DNA from: SLFT01 sp964493075
GTDB taxonomy: Bacteria; Hydrogenedentota; Hydrogenedentia; Hydrogenedentales; CAITNO01
DNA length: 7,758 nucleotides
Assembly: GCA_964493075.1 (NCBI GenBank)
Contig: CAZBNU010000195.1
Location: 1-7,758 of the forward strand
Direction: 5' to 3'
The number at the start of each line of letters is the position of its first letter. Position 1 is the stretch's first letter. The position numbers and the translations under genes are program-made. The notes under the pieces were generated by a model. The model saw only the letters and a program-made list of their open reading frames with translations. It was not told where the DNA came from and searched no databases. This document shows positions 1 to 6,359 of the stretch, piece by piece.

Positions 1-1
1 A

Positions 2-553
2 ACTGAAGCGCAGGCTTTTGCATTTGCCACACCTGCATTAGGATATTTGGGATATCCATCAGATCGGGAAGACTATTTAATGAAAATAGTTAATATAATA
101 AACAATAGTGAAAGTAATAATGCGCTTGAAGGTACGAAATGGTTTATTAGGAAATATGTAACAGTTGATGGAGTTTCTTACCGAGGTTCGCCATTCTTGA
201 TGACATTATCTGCCGCAACTGGTGCTATAATCAGCATTTCGAATACCCCGCCTACTTTGCCTGAGAACACAATGAATATACAAGTCTCCTATGCTGATGC
301 CCGGCCAGCAGCATTGAACTGGATTAACGACAATTTTTTTGGTTCTCTTACCGGAGACCCAGAGTCGGGCACGATTGTTATTGCGCCGAACGTGAATAAA
401 TTCGAGATAGGTAAAGAGCAAACCGAAGCTCTGAAAACGTATTATTGTTGGGAAGTACCCTTTATCTGGCGCGATTCCATGTCAAACACACAGATAGAAA
501 GTGTTGTCTGGGTAAACATTGAAACAGGTGTAGCTGTCGGTGCTGGTATATGA
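2..553 (+). CDS. C-terminal part of a protein with two PepSY-like repeats (5' end outside window)
   Basis: The reading frame is open from the first full codon (base 2) to the TGA at 551-553, so this is the last 183 residues of a longer protein. A TTG at 47 could be read as a start, but the frame continues upstream of it with sensible residues and there is no ribosome binding site, so I treat the gene as truncated by the window edge. Two units can be seen, each with a helix followed by a strand-rich part ending in a 'TGA'-type turn: one ends LSAATGAIISISN and the other VWVNIETGVAVGAG. The helix of the second unit reads VSYADARPAALNWI. This helix plus 'x-tG-x-i' strand pattern resembles PepSY domains, which are often exported and thought to modulate peptidases; that link is inference. 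No catalytic motif is visible. The first 300 bases are clearly AT-rich compared with the genes downstream. Confidence 0.6.
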   Translation, partial: TEAQAFAFATPALGYLGYPSDREDYLMKIVNIINNSESNNALEGTKWFIRKYVTVDGVSYRGSPFLMTLSAATGAIISISNTPPTLPENTMNIQVSYADARPAALNWINDNFFGSLTGDPESGTIVIAPNVNKFEIGKEQTEALKTYYCWEVPFIWRDSMSNTQIESVVWVNIETGVAVGAGI

Positions 554-559
554 TGGGAC

Positions 560-673
560 TTCCTAGGACAATATGTGTACTTATACGCGTAGGAAACTAG
601 GGACAGCGGAACCGTTGAAAAAAACATTTTGTATTCGCAAGAGGTTTCCATGTCCTATCCTGCTATCAGGATA
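560..673. repeat. Inverted repeats in the gap after the PepSY-like gene
   Basis: Three short inverted repeats lie here. TTCCTA (560-565) pairs with TAGGAA (590-595) around a 24-base loop. TAGGACA (564-570) pairs with TGTCCTA (651-657) at long range. TATCCTG (656-662) and CAGGATA (667-673) form a compact 7-bp hairpin with a 4-base loop. No U-tract follows any of them, so none is a standard intrinsic terminator. The compact hairpin lies just upstream of the promoter at 681 and could be an operator or part of a transcript end; neither role can be shown from one sequence. Confidence 0.35.
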
Positions 674-680
674 TCTCATG

Positions 681-709
681 TTGCCACAAGAAGCAGCCTC
701 GCATATAAC
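681..709 (+). promoter_or_regulatory. Predicted sigma70-type promoter for the tandem nitrilase gene
   Basis: TTGCCA (681-686) and TATAAC (704-709) are separated by 17 bases. Each matches the TTGACA/TATAAT consensus at five of six positions. Transcription would begin near 716, giving a leader of about 50 bases before the ATG at 765. The position directly upstream of a gene with a good ribosome binding site supports it; there is no experimental evidence. Confidence 0.5.
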
Positions 710-764
710 CGATTTCCAATAGCAAACTTGATGCAGGGGTTCACAGACGAAAGGAAATAGTGTG

Positions 765-2492
765 ATGAAATATCTCCTACTTGTAACAGCCATTCTCGTG
801 GGTGTGATTGCCGCGCCCAGTATGGCCGACCCTCAGCCGCGTACGGGCACTGTTAAAATTGCCAGTTTATCCTACATTCCCGTCAAGTGGGACAAGGAAG
901 CCAATCTGCAAACCATTGAAACAATGGCAAGGGAAGCGGCAGCAGCAGGCGCGCAGATACTCATTACGCCAGAAGGCGCTTTGGAAGGGTATCTGATTGA
1001 TGAATTACTGGCAAGCGATGAACGGGAACTTTGGGAACCAAAGTTCAAAGCAATCGCCGAACCGGTGAACGGGCCATCCGTGCAGCGGGTTCGAGCGCTG
1101 GCGCGCGAACTGCAGGTGGACATGGTGCTGGGTTTTCTGGAGCGTGACGGGGATATACTGCACAACAGTTGCGCATGGATTGACCACAGCGGCCAGGTAG
1201 TCCACGTACACCGCAAAACCCATGAGGCACAGCCCCTTTTTGAACCGGAATACTACCATCCCGGTCATGAGGCGAAGGCCTTTGACACGCAGTACGGACG
1301 CATGGGCATGATGATATGCTACGAACGCCAGTTTCCTGAAGTGGCGTTGGCCCTGGCATTGGACGGCGCCCGCGTACTGATCAACCCCTCCTATGGATCC
1401 CGTGGCGAGTGGAATACAGTGATGCTCAGAACCCGCGCACGGGACAATGAGGCCTGTCTCATTTTCACCCATCCCAAACAAACCCTGGTGATCTCGCCGG
1501 GCGGCGAACTTATTGCGGACGTGGATAACGAACAGGGCGCGGGCATTGTATATGCCGAATTGAAACTACCCCAAAAGCCACCAGAAAAACTCACCAGAAG
1601 AAGGACGGAACCCTACGCGGAAAAGATTCTGGAATACCTACCCGGCACTGATCAGCGCCTTGCAAAGCCCGGTCATCTTCGCGTGGCAGCCGTGCAAATG
1701 CACTCCGGCCATGATCTACAGAAAAATACAGCCGCCATTTGCGAACATCTGGCGCAATGCGTTCAGAAAGGCGTCCGGGTCGCAGTCTTCCCTGAATGCG
1801 TCACCTCCGGTTATTTCAAGGAAGACATCCCCGGTTACAGCGAACAGGATTTTCTGCGCGCCGAAAGAGCAATCGCACGCGCCTGCAGGCAGCAAAAGAT
1901 TTTCGCCGTGATCGGCACGCCTTATTACGAGGAAGGGCAGCGCTATAACATGGCGCTTGTGATAGACGATACGGGAAAAACCATTTTTCGTCAGGCAAAA
2001 ATTAACCTCGTCGGCGGCGACCGGCCCTGGGCGGAGCCCGGCAACCGCCTGGGACTATTCCGCATTGACGACCACCTGTGTTCCGTGCTGATATGCCACG
2101 ATTCGCGCTATCCCGAACTTGTCCGCCTGCCTGTCATCAAGGGCGCACGCCTGGTCTTCTATTTGTCCTGCGAAAGCGACATTTTCCAGGAGGAAAAAAT
2201 TGAACCCTATCGTGCGCAGGTAGTGGCCCGTGCCGTGGAAAACAATATCTATATTGTGCAGGCTAATACGCCGCAGCGTCTTGAACCACGGGAAGGATCT
2301 CATGGGCAAAGCAGGATTGTGGACAACAAAGGCACACTGATTCAGGAAGCCTCCATATTCGGCGAAGAAGTACTCATTGAAGACCTGGACATAAGCAGCG
2401 CCAAAGGCAGTACCGCACTCCAAAGCCTAAACGCACCGTTCCTGAACAATTGGTGGAATCAAGGTTTAGAACTGGTCACCATTCCTGAGTAA
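765..2492 (+). CDS. Exported tandem carbon-nitrogen hydrolase (two fused nitrilase-superfamily domains)
   Basis: The 575-residue protein begins with a signal peptide (MKYLLLVTAILVGVIAAPSM, likely cut after residue 21), so it probably acts outside the cytoplasm. Two nitrilase-superfamily domains follow, about residues 28-270 and 304-545. This family hydrolyses nitriles, amides or carbamoyl groups through a Glu-Lys-Cys triad. Domain 1 shows E70 (ITPEGALEGY), K151 (HRKTH) and C185 (MICYERQFPE). Domain 2 shows E344 (FPECVTSGY), K412 (RQAKIN) and C444 (LICHDSRYPE). Both also keep the later Arg/Glu helix (TRARDNE; ARAVENN). The second structural Glu after the Lys is plausible in domain 1 (FEPEYYHPG) but not obvious in domain 2. 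Typical members are single-domain, about 260-330 residues, so this is a full double-length fusion. I chose ATG 765 over GTG 762 because AGGA at 752-755 lies 9 bases upstream and the signal peptide then starts MKY. Substrate cannot be told from sequence. Neighbours are other exported proteins, with no metabolic pathway genes nearby. Confidence 0.88.
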   Translation: MKYLLLVTAILVGVIAAPSMADPQPRTGTVKIASLSYIPVKWDKEANLQTIETMAREAAAAGAQILITPEGALEGYLIDELLASDERELWEPKFKAIAEPVNGPSVQRVRALARELQVDMVLGFLERDGDILHNSCAWIDHSGQVVHVHRKTHEAQPLFEPEYYHPGHEAKAFDTQYGRMGMMICYERQFPEVALALALDGARVLINPSYGSRGEWNTVMLRTRARDNEACLIFTHPKQTLVISPGGELIADVDNEQGAGIVYAELKLPQKPPEKLTRRRTEPYAEKILEYLPGTDQRLAKPGHLRVAAVQMHSGHDLQKNTAAICEHLAQCVQKGVRVAVFPECVTSGYFKEDIPGYSEQDFLRAERAIARACRQQKIFAVIGTPYYEEGQRYNMALVIDDTGKTIFRQAKINLVGGDRPWAEPGNRLGLFRIDDHLCSVLICHDSRYPELVRLPVIKGARLVFYLSCESDIFQEEKIEPYRAQVVARAVENNIYIVQANTPQRLEPREGSHGQSRIVDNKGTLIQEASIFGEEVLIEDLDISSAKGSTALQSLNAPFLNNWWNQGLELVTIPE

Positions 2493-2704
2493 GTATTGCG
2501 GTAACCACCTATACGTCGCAACAACAATAAAAAAAACAGTAACTGTTGATCAGCAACCCTTTATATTTGGGAAAGAAACAAAACATTGCATCTTTAGTGT
2601 GAATTTCAGTAACATTACGAACATTGTGTAGGATATGCATTGTGCAGGGTTAATCCTCTTGTGATTGCATCTAACCGTAATGGACTTTCGCAGGGGATAA
2701 GTAC

Positions 2705-2732
2705 GTCTCACAGAGACAAAGAAAGGAAATCT
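2705..2732 (+). promoter_or_regulatory. Small hairpin and ribosome binding site that decide the start at 2733
   Basis: GTCTC (2705-2709) and GAGAC (2713-2717) form a 5-bp hairpin with a 3-base loop, just before an AGGAAA ribosome binding site (2724-2729). AGGA ends 5 bases before the ATG at 2733. The hairpin may simply insulate the site. I found no convincing -35/-10 pair in the 240-base gap upstream, and no intrinsic terminator after 2492 either, so read-through from the nitrilase gene is possible. Confidence 0.4.
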
Positions 2733-3785
2733 ATGTATACGAGGACATTCGTGGGTATTTTGGTTGTTGCTTTGATTCTTGTGCCAATGGCGCACGCAAA
2801 TCCATTGAATGCAGTCAAGAAGGCTGTGGGAGATGTAGGCGGTATTGTTGCTGGTGATGCTCCCGCTGCGGCATCTGCTGCAAGCGCAGGTTCCAGCGGT
2901 GGAGGCGGCGCCAGGCCCGGCGTGAAAAAGCACGACTCCTATCCTCCCGGCGTTGCCTTCGCGTCACTGCTGAATGGCATCACCTACCGCAACGAAGAGG
3001 GCAAGATCACTCTGGGGCATATCAATGCAACCTTTCTGTCCGATGACGCCAAAGGATACATTATCCTTCGCAAGGCCGATGGTGCGGAACTGTATAAATG
3101 GGACTGGGAAGTGGATACCTTCCACAACAACAAGCCCTATTATCTGATGGGCATCAAAACGACCACCGACTTGCGCACAGGCGAAGTAGTCTTTGATGGA
3201 TGGCTGCCGGTCAATGAACCGGGAAACTACGTCCTGGATTTTTATCTTCCCGACGAACACTTCTATTCCTATTCGTTCAGTATATCCAAATTGACCGGTG
3301 ATGACCCCTTCGCCAGCAAAGATCGCATGTTCATGGACGGCGACTGGGAAAAGTGGGCATATATGTTTTACCATGCCGCCGACCCGGAAAAATCACTGGC
3401 ATGGAAGGTGTGGCTCCGTAACAAGAGCACGGGAAGTGACCGTGATGCAAAACCGAAAATCGAAGTGAAACGCGGCGGCGAGTTGATATGCATCGGACGG
3501 GACATCACCATTACGCTACAACCCACTTGGAACCGCTTTGAGTTTGACCTGGTGTTCCCGTCGGAAAGCGTGACCAGCGGCCAATACTTCAAAGCAAAAG
3601 ACCTGCTTAAACAAGATGGCGATTATACACTCACCATGAGCCTTGATGATGAAGTACACGGAGTATGGAAGTTCGCGGTGGAAGGCGGTAAATTCAAAAC
3701 CGTCGGACGCGCCGCACGGGGACAAGCCGACCCGCTGACTTTTATTGAAGGGGGTCAGGACGCCTTCTGGTTCTGCATGGAATAG
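2733..3785 (+). CDS. Exported protein of unknown function with an internal duplication
   Basis: I do not recognise this 350-residue protein. It starts with a signal peptide (residues 1-22, ending PMAHA before NPLN), then a low-complexity Ala/Gly/Ser linker (about 41-62, including SSGGGG), then a soluble strand-rich body. The frame is open back to 2640, but ATG 2733 has the ribosome binding site and places the signal peptide at the N-terminus. The body seems to hold two related units, about 100-211 and 222-349. Unit 1 contains EPGNYVLDFYLPDEHFYSYSFSI followed by DPF, FMDGDW and a Trp; unit 2 contains QDGDYTLTMSLDDEVHGVWKFAV followed by DPL, FIEGGQ and a Trp. The pattern suggests two beta-sandwich domains. 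Only two Cys are visible after the signal (C253 and C348), so one disulphide is possible. No enzymatic motif is seen. It is followed directly by a strong terminator and may be a surface or periplasmic binding protein, which is inference. Confidence 0.85.
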   Translation: MYTRTFVGILVVALILVPMAHANPLNAVKKAVGDVGGIVAGDAPAAASAASAGSSGGGGARPGVKKHDSYPPGVAFASLLNGITYRNEEGKITLGHINATFLSDDAKGYIILRKADGAELYKWDWEVDTFHNNKPYYLMGIKTTTDLRTGEVVFDGWLPVNEPGNYVLDFYLPDEHFYSYSFSISKLTGDDPFASKDRMFMDGDWEKWAYMFYHAADPEKSLAWKVWLRNKSTGSDRDAKPKIEVKRGGELICIGRDITITLQPTWNRFEFDLVFPSESVTSGQYFKAKDLLKQDGDYTLTMSLDDEVHGVWKFAVEGGKFKTVGRAARGQADPLTFIEGGQDAFWFCME

Positions 3786-3801
3786 CAACAAGAAAATATA
3801 G

Positions 3802-3844
3802 GGCAGCAACCTCTCCAATAGGGATGGGTTGCTGCCTTTTTTTT
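3802..3844 (+). terminator. Intrinsic terminator between convergent genes
   Basis: GGCAGCAACC (3802-3811) pairs perfectly with GGTTGCTGCC (3827-3836) around a 15-base loop, and eight T residues follow (3837-3844). It lies 16 bases after the TAG of the exported-protein gene and 7 bases beyond the ruvC stop on the other strand. Read on the minus strand, the same stem is followed by a less regular U-rich stretch (CTATATTTTCTTG), so it may also end the yebC-ruvC transcript, less efficiently. Confidence 0.92.
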
Positions 3845-3851
3845 CATAGTC

Positions 3852-4349
3852 TCATTTGGAATTTTGGATACGACTCTGGACAACACCAATCTGGATTTGG
3901 CAGATGGCGAGAGCAAGAGCATCGGCGGCATCATCGGGCTTGGGGCATTCAGCGAGGTTCAGTAAACGCTTCACCATTTCCTGCAGTTGTTTTTTATCTG
4001 CCCGTCCGTAACCGGTGACAGCGACCTTCATTTCCGTGGGACTGAATTCACTCACCTGACAGCCTGTCTGCGCTGCCGCAAGAAGGAGTATGCCCCGTGC
4101 CTGCGCCACGGTAATGCCCGTAGACACATTCTGCTTGAAGTAAAGTCTCTCAATGGCAACCGCGTCGGGCTTGTACTCCGTGAAGAGTTCACAGGTGCGA
4201 TCATAGAGTTTATGGAGCCGTTTGTGGGTGGGTTCCGAAGGAGAAGTACGTATCACACCATGTGCAACATGCTGTAGTCGGTTGCCCCGGCCATCAACAA
4301 CGCCATACCCTGTCAGTGCGCTTCCCGGGTCAAGCCCAAGGGCGCGCAC
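3852..4349 (-). CDS. ruvC: Crossover junction endodeoxyribonuclease RuvC
   Basis: RuvC is the dimeric nuclease that cuts Holliday junctions in recombinational repair, working with the RuvAB branch-migration motor in the cytoplasm. The 165-residue length is normal. The N-terminal LGLDPGSALTGYGVVD motif holds the first catalytic Asp (D7); E67 lies in VAIERLYF; D140 and D143 lie in the C-terminal DDAADALALA motif. All four acidic metal ligands expected from E. coli RuvC are therefore present. The start is a GTG (4349-4347) that gives the family-standard N-terminus MRALGLDPG. It lies one base after the yebC stop (TGA-C-GTG), with no strong ribosome binding site of its own, so translation is probably coupled to yebC. 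ruvA and ruvB do not follow; the next gene is convergent. Confidence 0.97.
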   Translation of the reverse strand: MRALGLDPGSALTGYGVVDGRGNRLQHVAHGVIRTSPSEPTHKRLHKLYDRTCELFTEYKPDAVAIERLYFKQNVSTGITVAQARGILLLAAAQTGCQVSEFSPTEMKVAVTGYGRADKKQLQEMVKRLLNLAECPKPDDAADALALAICQIQIGVVQSRIQNSK

Positions 4350-4350
4350 G

Positions 4351-5103
4351 TCATTCGTCCATGGCTTCCGCCATGGCCTCGTCTGTGATATTCAGGTTGG
4401 AGAAGACATTCTGCACATCGTCGTGGTCTTCTATTTCTTCGAGCAACCGAAGATTGGACCTGATCAGTTTGCCTTCGAGATCAACCAGCGTCTTCGCTTC
4501 CATGTTCAGCTTCACTTCTTCCGCTTTCACGCCCATGGATTCCAGTTTTTCGGCGACCACATGGAGCTGATTGCTGGCAGTAAGTATCTCGTAAACATCA
4601 CCTTCCGTGTCCACATCTTCCGCCCCTGCTTCGATAGCCTTGTCAAAGATTTCCTCTTCGCCAAGTTCTTCTTTGGAAACGGTAATCACACCGCGGGGAT
4701 CAAAATTCCAGGTCACTGCGCCCGGCTCGGCCATGGCGCCACCCAATTTTGTGAGCATGTGACGGATTTCGCCAAGGGTGCGGTTCTTATTATCTGTGAG
4801 CACATCTATCAGCAGTGCCACGCCACCGGGACCGTAAGCCTCGTAACGCGATTCTTCGTAGCTCACACCCGGTAACTCGCCAGTACCTTTTTTGATGGCG
4901 CGGTCTATGTTGTCGCTGGGCATATTTGCCGTGCGACTGGCCATCAACACAGTACGCAGGCGCGGATTAGCAGCCGGATCGCCACCGCCCAACCGTGCCG
5001 CCACGGTGATTTCCTTGGCGAGTTTTGAAAATATTTTACCGCGTTTAGCGTCAAGCGCGCCTTTTTTGCGCTTAATCGTACTCCACTTGGAATGACCGGA
5101 CAT
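4351..5103 (-). CDS. yebC: YebC/PmpR family protein
   Basis: This 250-residue protein is a full-length member of the YebC/TACO1 family. Members were long annotated as transcriptional regulators and are now also linked to helping ribosomes through stalling sequences. The diagnostic N-terminus is present (MSGHSKWSTIKRKKGALDAK), followed by MPSDNIDRAIKKG (about 60-72), YEAYGPGGVALLIDVLTDNKNRT (about 84-106) and the GGAMAEPGAVTWNF segment near residue 120. The tail is strongly acidic, ending AEAMDE. The frame extends 51 codons upstream, but ATG 5103 gives the conserved start, and GGAG at 5116-5119 lies upstream with a rather long spacing of 12 bases. yebC beside ruvC is a common arrangement in bacteria. 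Transcription probably starts from the promoter at 5165-5194. Confidence 0.97.
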   Translation of the reverse strand: MSGHSKWSTIKRKKGALDAKRGKIFSKLAKEITVAARLGGGDPAANPRLRTVLMASRTANMPSDNIDRAIKKGTGELPGVSYEESRYEAYGPGGVALLIDVLTDNKNRTLGEIRHMLTKLGGAMAEPGAVTWNFDPRGVITVSKEELGEEEIFDKAIEAGAEDVDTEGDVYEILTASNQLHVVAEKLESMGVKAEEVKLNMEAKTLVDLEGKLIRSNLRLLEEIEDHDDVQNVFSNLNITDEAMAEAMDE

Positions 5104-5164
5104 AAGGTGATTCGTCTCCGTAGTAAAAATTGAAAAACAAATGTTCAACCCTGCAGGACTTCGT

Positions 5165-5194
5165 ATTATAGCATTTGAGAATGGTTTTACGCAA
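5165..5194 (-). promoter_or_regulatory. Predicted promoter for yebC-ruvC with extended -10
   Basis: On the minus strand, TTGCGT (5194-5189) is followed 18 bases later by a perfect TATAAT (5170-5165), immediately preceded by TGC (5173-5171), an extended -10. Transcription would start near 5158, giving a leader of about 55 bases. The perfect -10 plus TG element should compensate for the moderate -35. The rest of the 5104-5262 gap shows no gene and no clear terminator for the secretin operon ending at 5263. Confidence 0.7.
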
Positions 5195-5262
5195 TACATT
5201 AGGAAATATGCAGATATGCGATCATGGAAAAACGCAACGAATTCCCGTAACTGCAAAGGACG

Positions 5263-6345
5263 TTAATAGCCTGTTTCCAAGGCATCAATTTCACGTTCGA
5301 TGCGTTGCCTGTTTTCCCACTCTGAACCGCGTTCTTTCCAAAAAGTCAAGGCGCTCTGGGCCTGGGGAGTCGGTGCGCGCAAGTCCACAATGGTGGGCGA
5401 CACAAAAACAAGCAGGCTCGTAATTTCCGCATCTGACTTGCGGCTTCGGAACGGAATCCCCAAAAGGGGAATGTTTCCAAGTACAGGCACACGCCGCTCT
5501 GATTTTCTCACAGCGCGGCTGGTAAGACCACCTATAACCAGGGTAGTACCATCAGGCACATACACAATACCCGTTTGCTGGCGTGAAGAGAAAACAGGCA
5601 AATCCACACCTCGCAGATTGTCAATACGGCTAATATCAGAGACTTCCAGTTGCTCAATGTTCAACTGAATATAGTCGTTAGGCATAACCGTGGGCGTCAG
5701 CGACAGGTTCACCCCCACATCCTGCCAGTTTACCTGCAATTCAGGAACGCCTTTGGGATAGGTAACGTCCTGGTAAGGGATTTGACCGCCCGCCTTGATG
5801 GTAGCAGGCATGCCATTCGCAACCAGCAACTCCGGCTTGGAAATGAGATCAACGTCGGTGCGCTTCTCCAATGACTGAAAGAAGCCGTCAATCGTACCCG
5901 CGTCAGTGGACAGGATGCTAAACTCCATGCCTGCCCCGCGGACGGTTGACAAACCATCGGCTAGGTTGTTATTCAGGTCGGGACGCAATGGCGCACCGAA
6001 CAGAGTAGCATCGGGAAAAGGCATGGTCGCAGTGCCAAACCGTTCCTCAACATTTAGTGTGTTTGTGGTAACCTGCTGTACGGAACCTGACTGCTCCTCG
6101 CCACGAACAAAACGCGTAAAATTCAGGTTGGCGCCAATATCGCGAATACCCTTTTCGTTGGTCTCGCTGATCCACACCTTAACCTGTACCTGGCGGATGT
6201 CCGCCTTGGCGGGAGGGGCTTCCGCTGCAGGCGCTGGGGCAGCGGCAGGCGCCGCTTCCGCAGGGGCATCCTGCGCCAGAACGTTGGGAGCAATCGCCAA
6301 AAAGAGAATGCCCAAAAGGATAATGCTGAACGATATTTTTTTCAT
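5263..6345 (-). CDS. Short secretin-domain outer-membrane protein (canonical member of the pair)
   Basis: The 360-residue protein has a signal peptide (residues 1-24, ending APNVLA), an Ala/Pro/Glu-rich linker (25-48) and then only a secretin C-domain (about 52-322). Secretins (GspD, PilQ, InvG) form large outer-membrane channels for type II/III secretion or type IV pili. Signature elements are the opening strand VQVKVWISETNEKGIRDIGANLNF (54-76), the gate region DVDLISKPELLVANG (164-178) with IKAGGQIPY, DVGVNLSLTPTV (209-220), and VPDGTTLVIGGL (263-274). The signature element RVPVLGNIPLLGIPF (285-299) follows 10 residues after the GGL motif, close to the PROSITE secretin pattern. The last part, LLVFVSPTIVD (311-321), is also typical. 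It lacks the N0-N3 ring domains of GspD and PilQ, so it is much shorter than those (about 650-750 residues). The ATG overlaps the upstream stop in TAATG. A C-terminal charged helix follows (about 330-356). Confidence 0.9.
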   Translation of the reverse strand: MKKISFSIILLGILFLAIAPNVLAQDAPAEAAPAAAPAPAAEAPPAKADIRQVQVKVWISETNEKGIRDIGANLNFTRFVRGEEQSGSVQQVTTNTLNVEERFGTATMPFPDATLFGAPLRPDLNNNLADGLSTVRGAGMEFSILSTDAGTIDGFFQSLEKRTDVDLISKPELLVANGMPATIKAGGQIPYQDVTYPKGVPELQVNWQDVGVNLSLTPTVMPNDYIQLNIEQLEVSDISRIDNLRGVDLPVFSSRQQTGIVYVPDGTTLVIGGLTSRAVRKSERRVPVLGNIPLLGIPFRSRKSDAEITSLLVFVSPTIVDLRAPTPQAQSALTFWKERGSEWENRQRIEREIDALETGY

Positions 6346-6359
6346 TAGTCACGCCCTCC
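6343..6359 (-). promoter_or_regulatory. TAATG stop/start overlap with strong ribosome binding site
   Basis: On the minus strand the TAA of the upstream secretin-like gene (6347-6345) shares its last A with the ATG of the next gene (6345-6343). A GGAGG site (6359-6355), within the last codons of the upstream gene, lies 9 bases before that ATG. This is a classic translational-coupling junction and implies that the two secretins are made in linked amounts. Confidence 0.85.

Noticed and set aside
1005..1481. A 158-codon minus-strand frame inside the nitrilase gene
   Set aside because: Antisense to a strongly supported enzyme domain with catalytic motifs; no support for translation.
2496..2547. 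Possible terminator after the nitrilase gene (TTGCG/CGCAA stem, and AACAGT-A-ACTGTT)
   Set aside because: The first stem has five pairs with a 16-base loop and is followed by an A-rich rather than a T-rich run; the second leaves almost no loop.
2640..2732. In-frame extension of the duplicated exported protein to TTG 2640
   Set aside because: The extension puts 31 polar residues before the signal peptide, while ATG 2733 has a good ribosome binding site.
4222..4875. A 217-codon open frame on the plus strand opposite yebC/ruvC
   Set aside because: It lies antisense to two well-conserved genes, has no ribosome binding site or recognisable domain, and its product looks like a shadow of the real coding strand.
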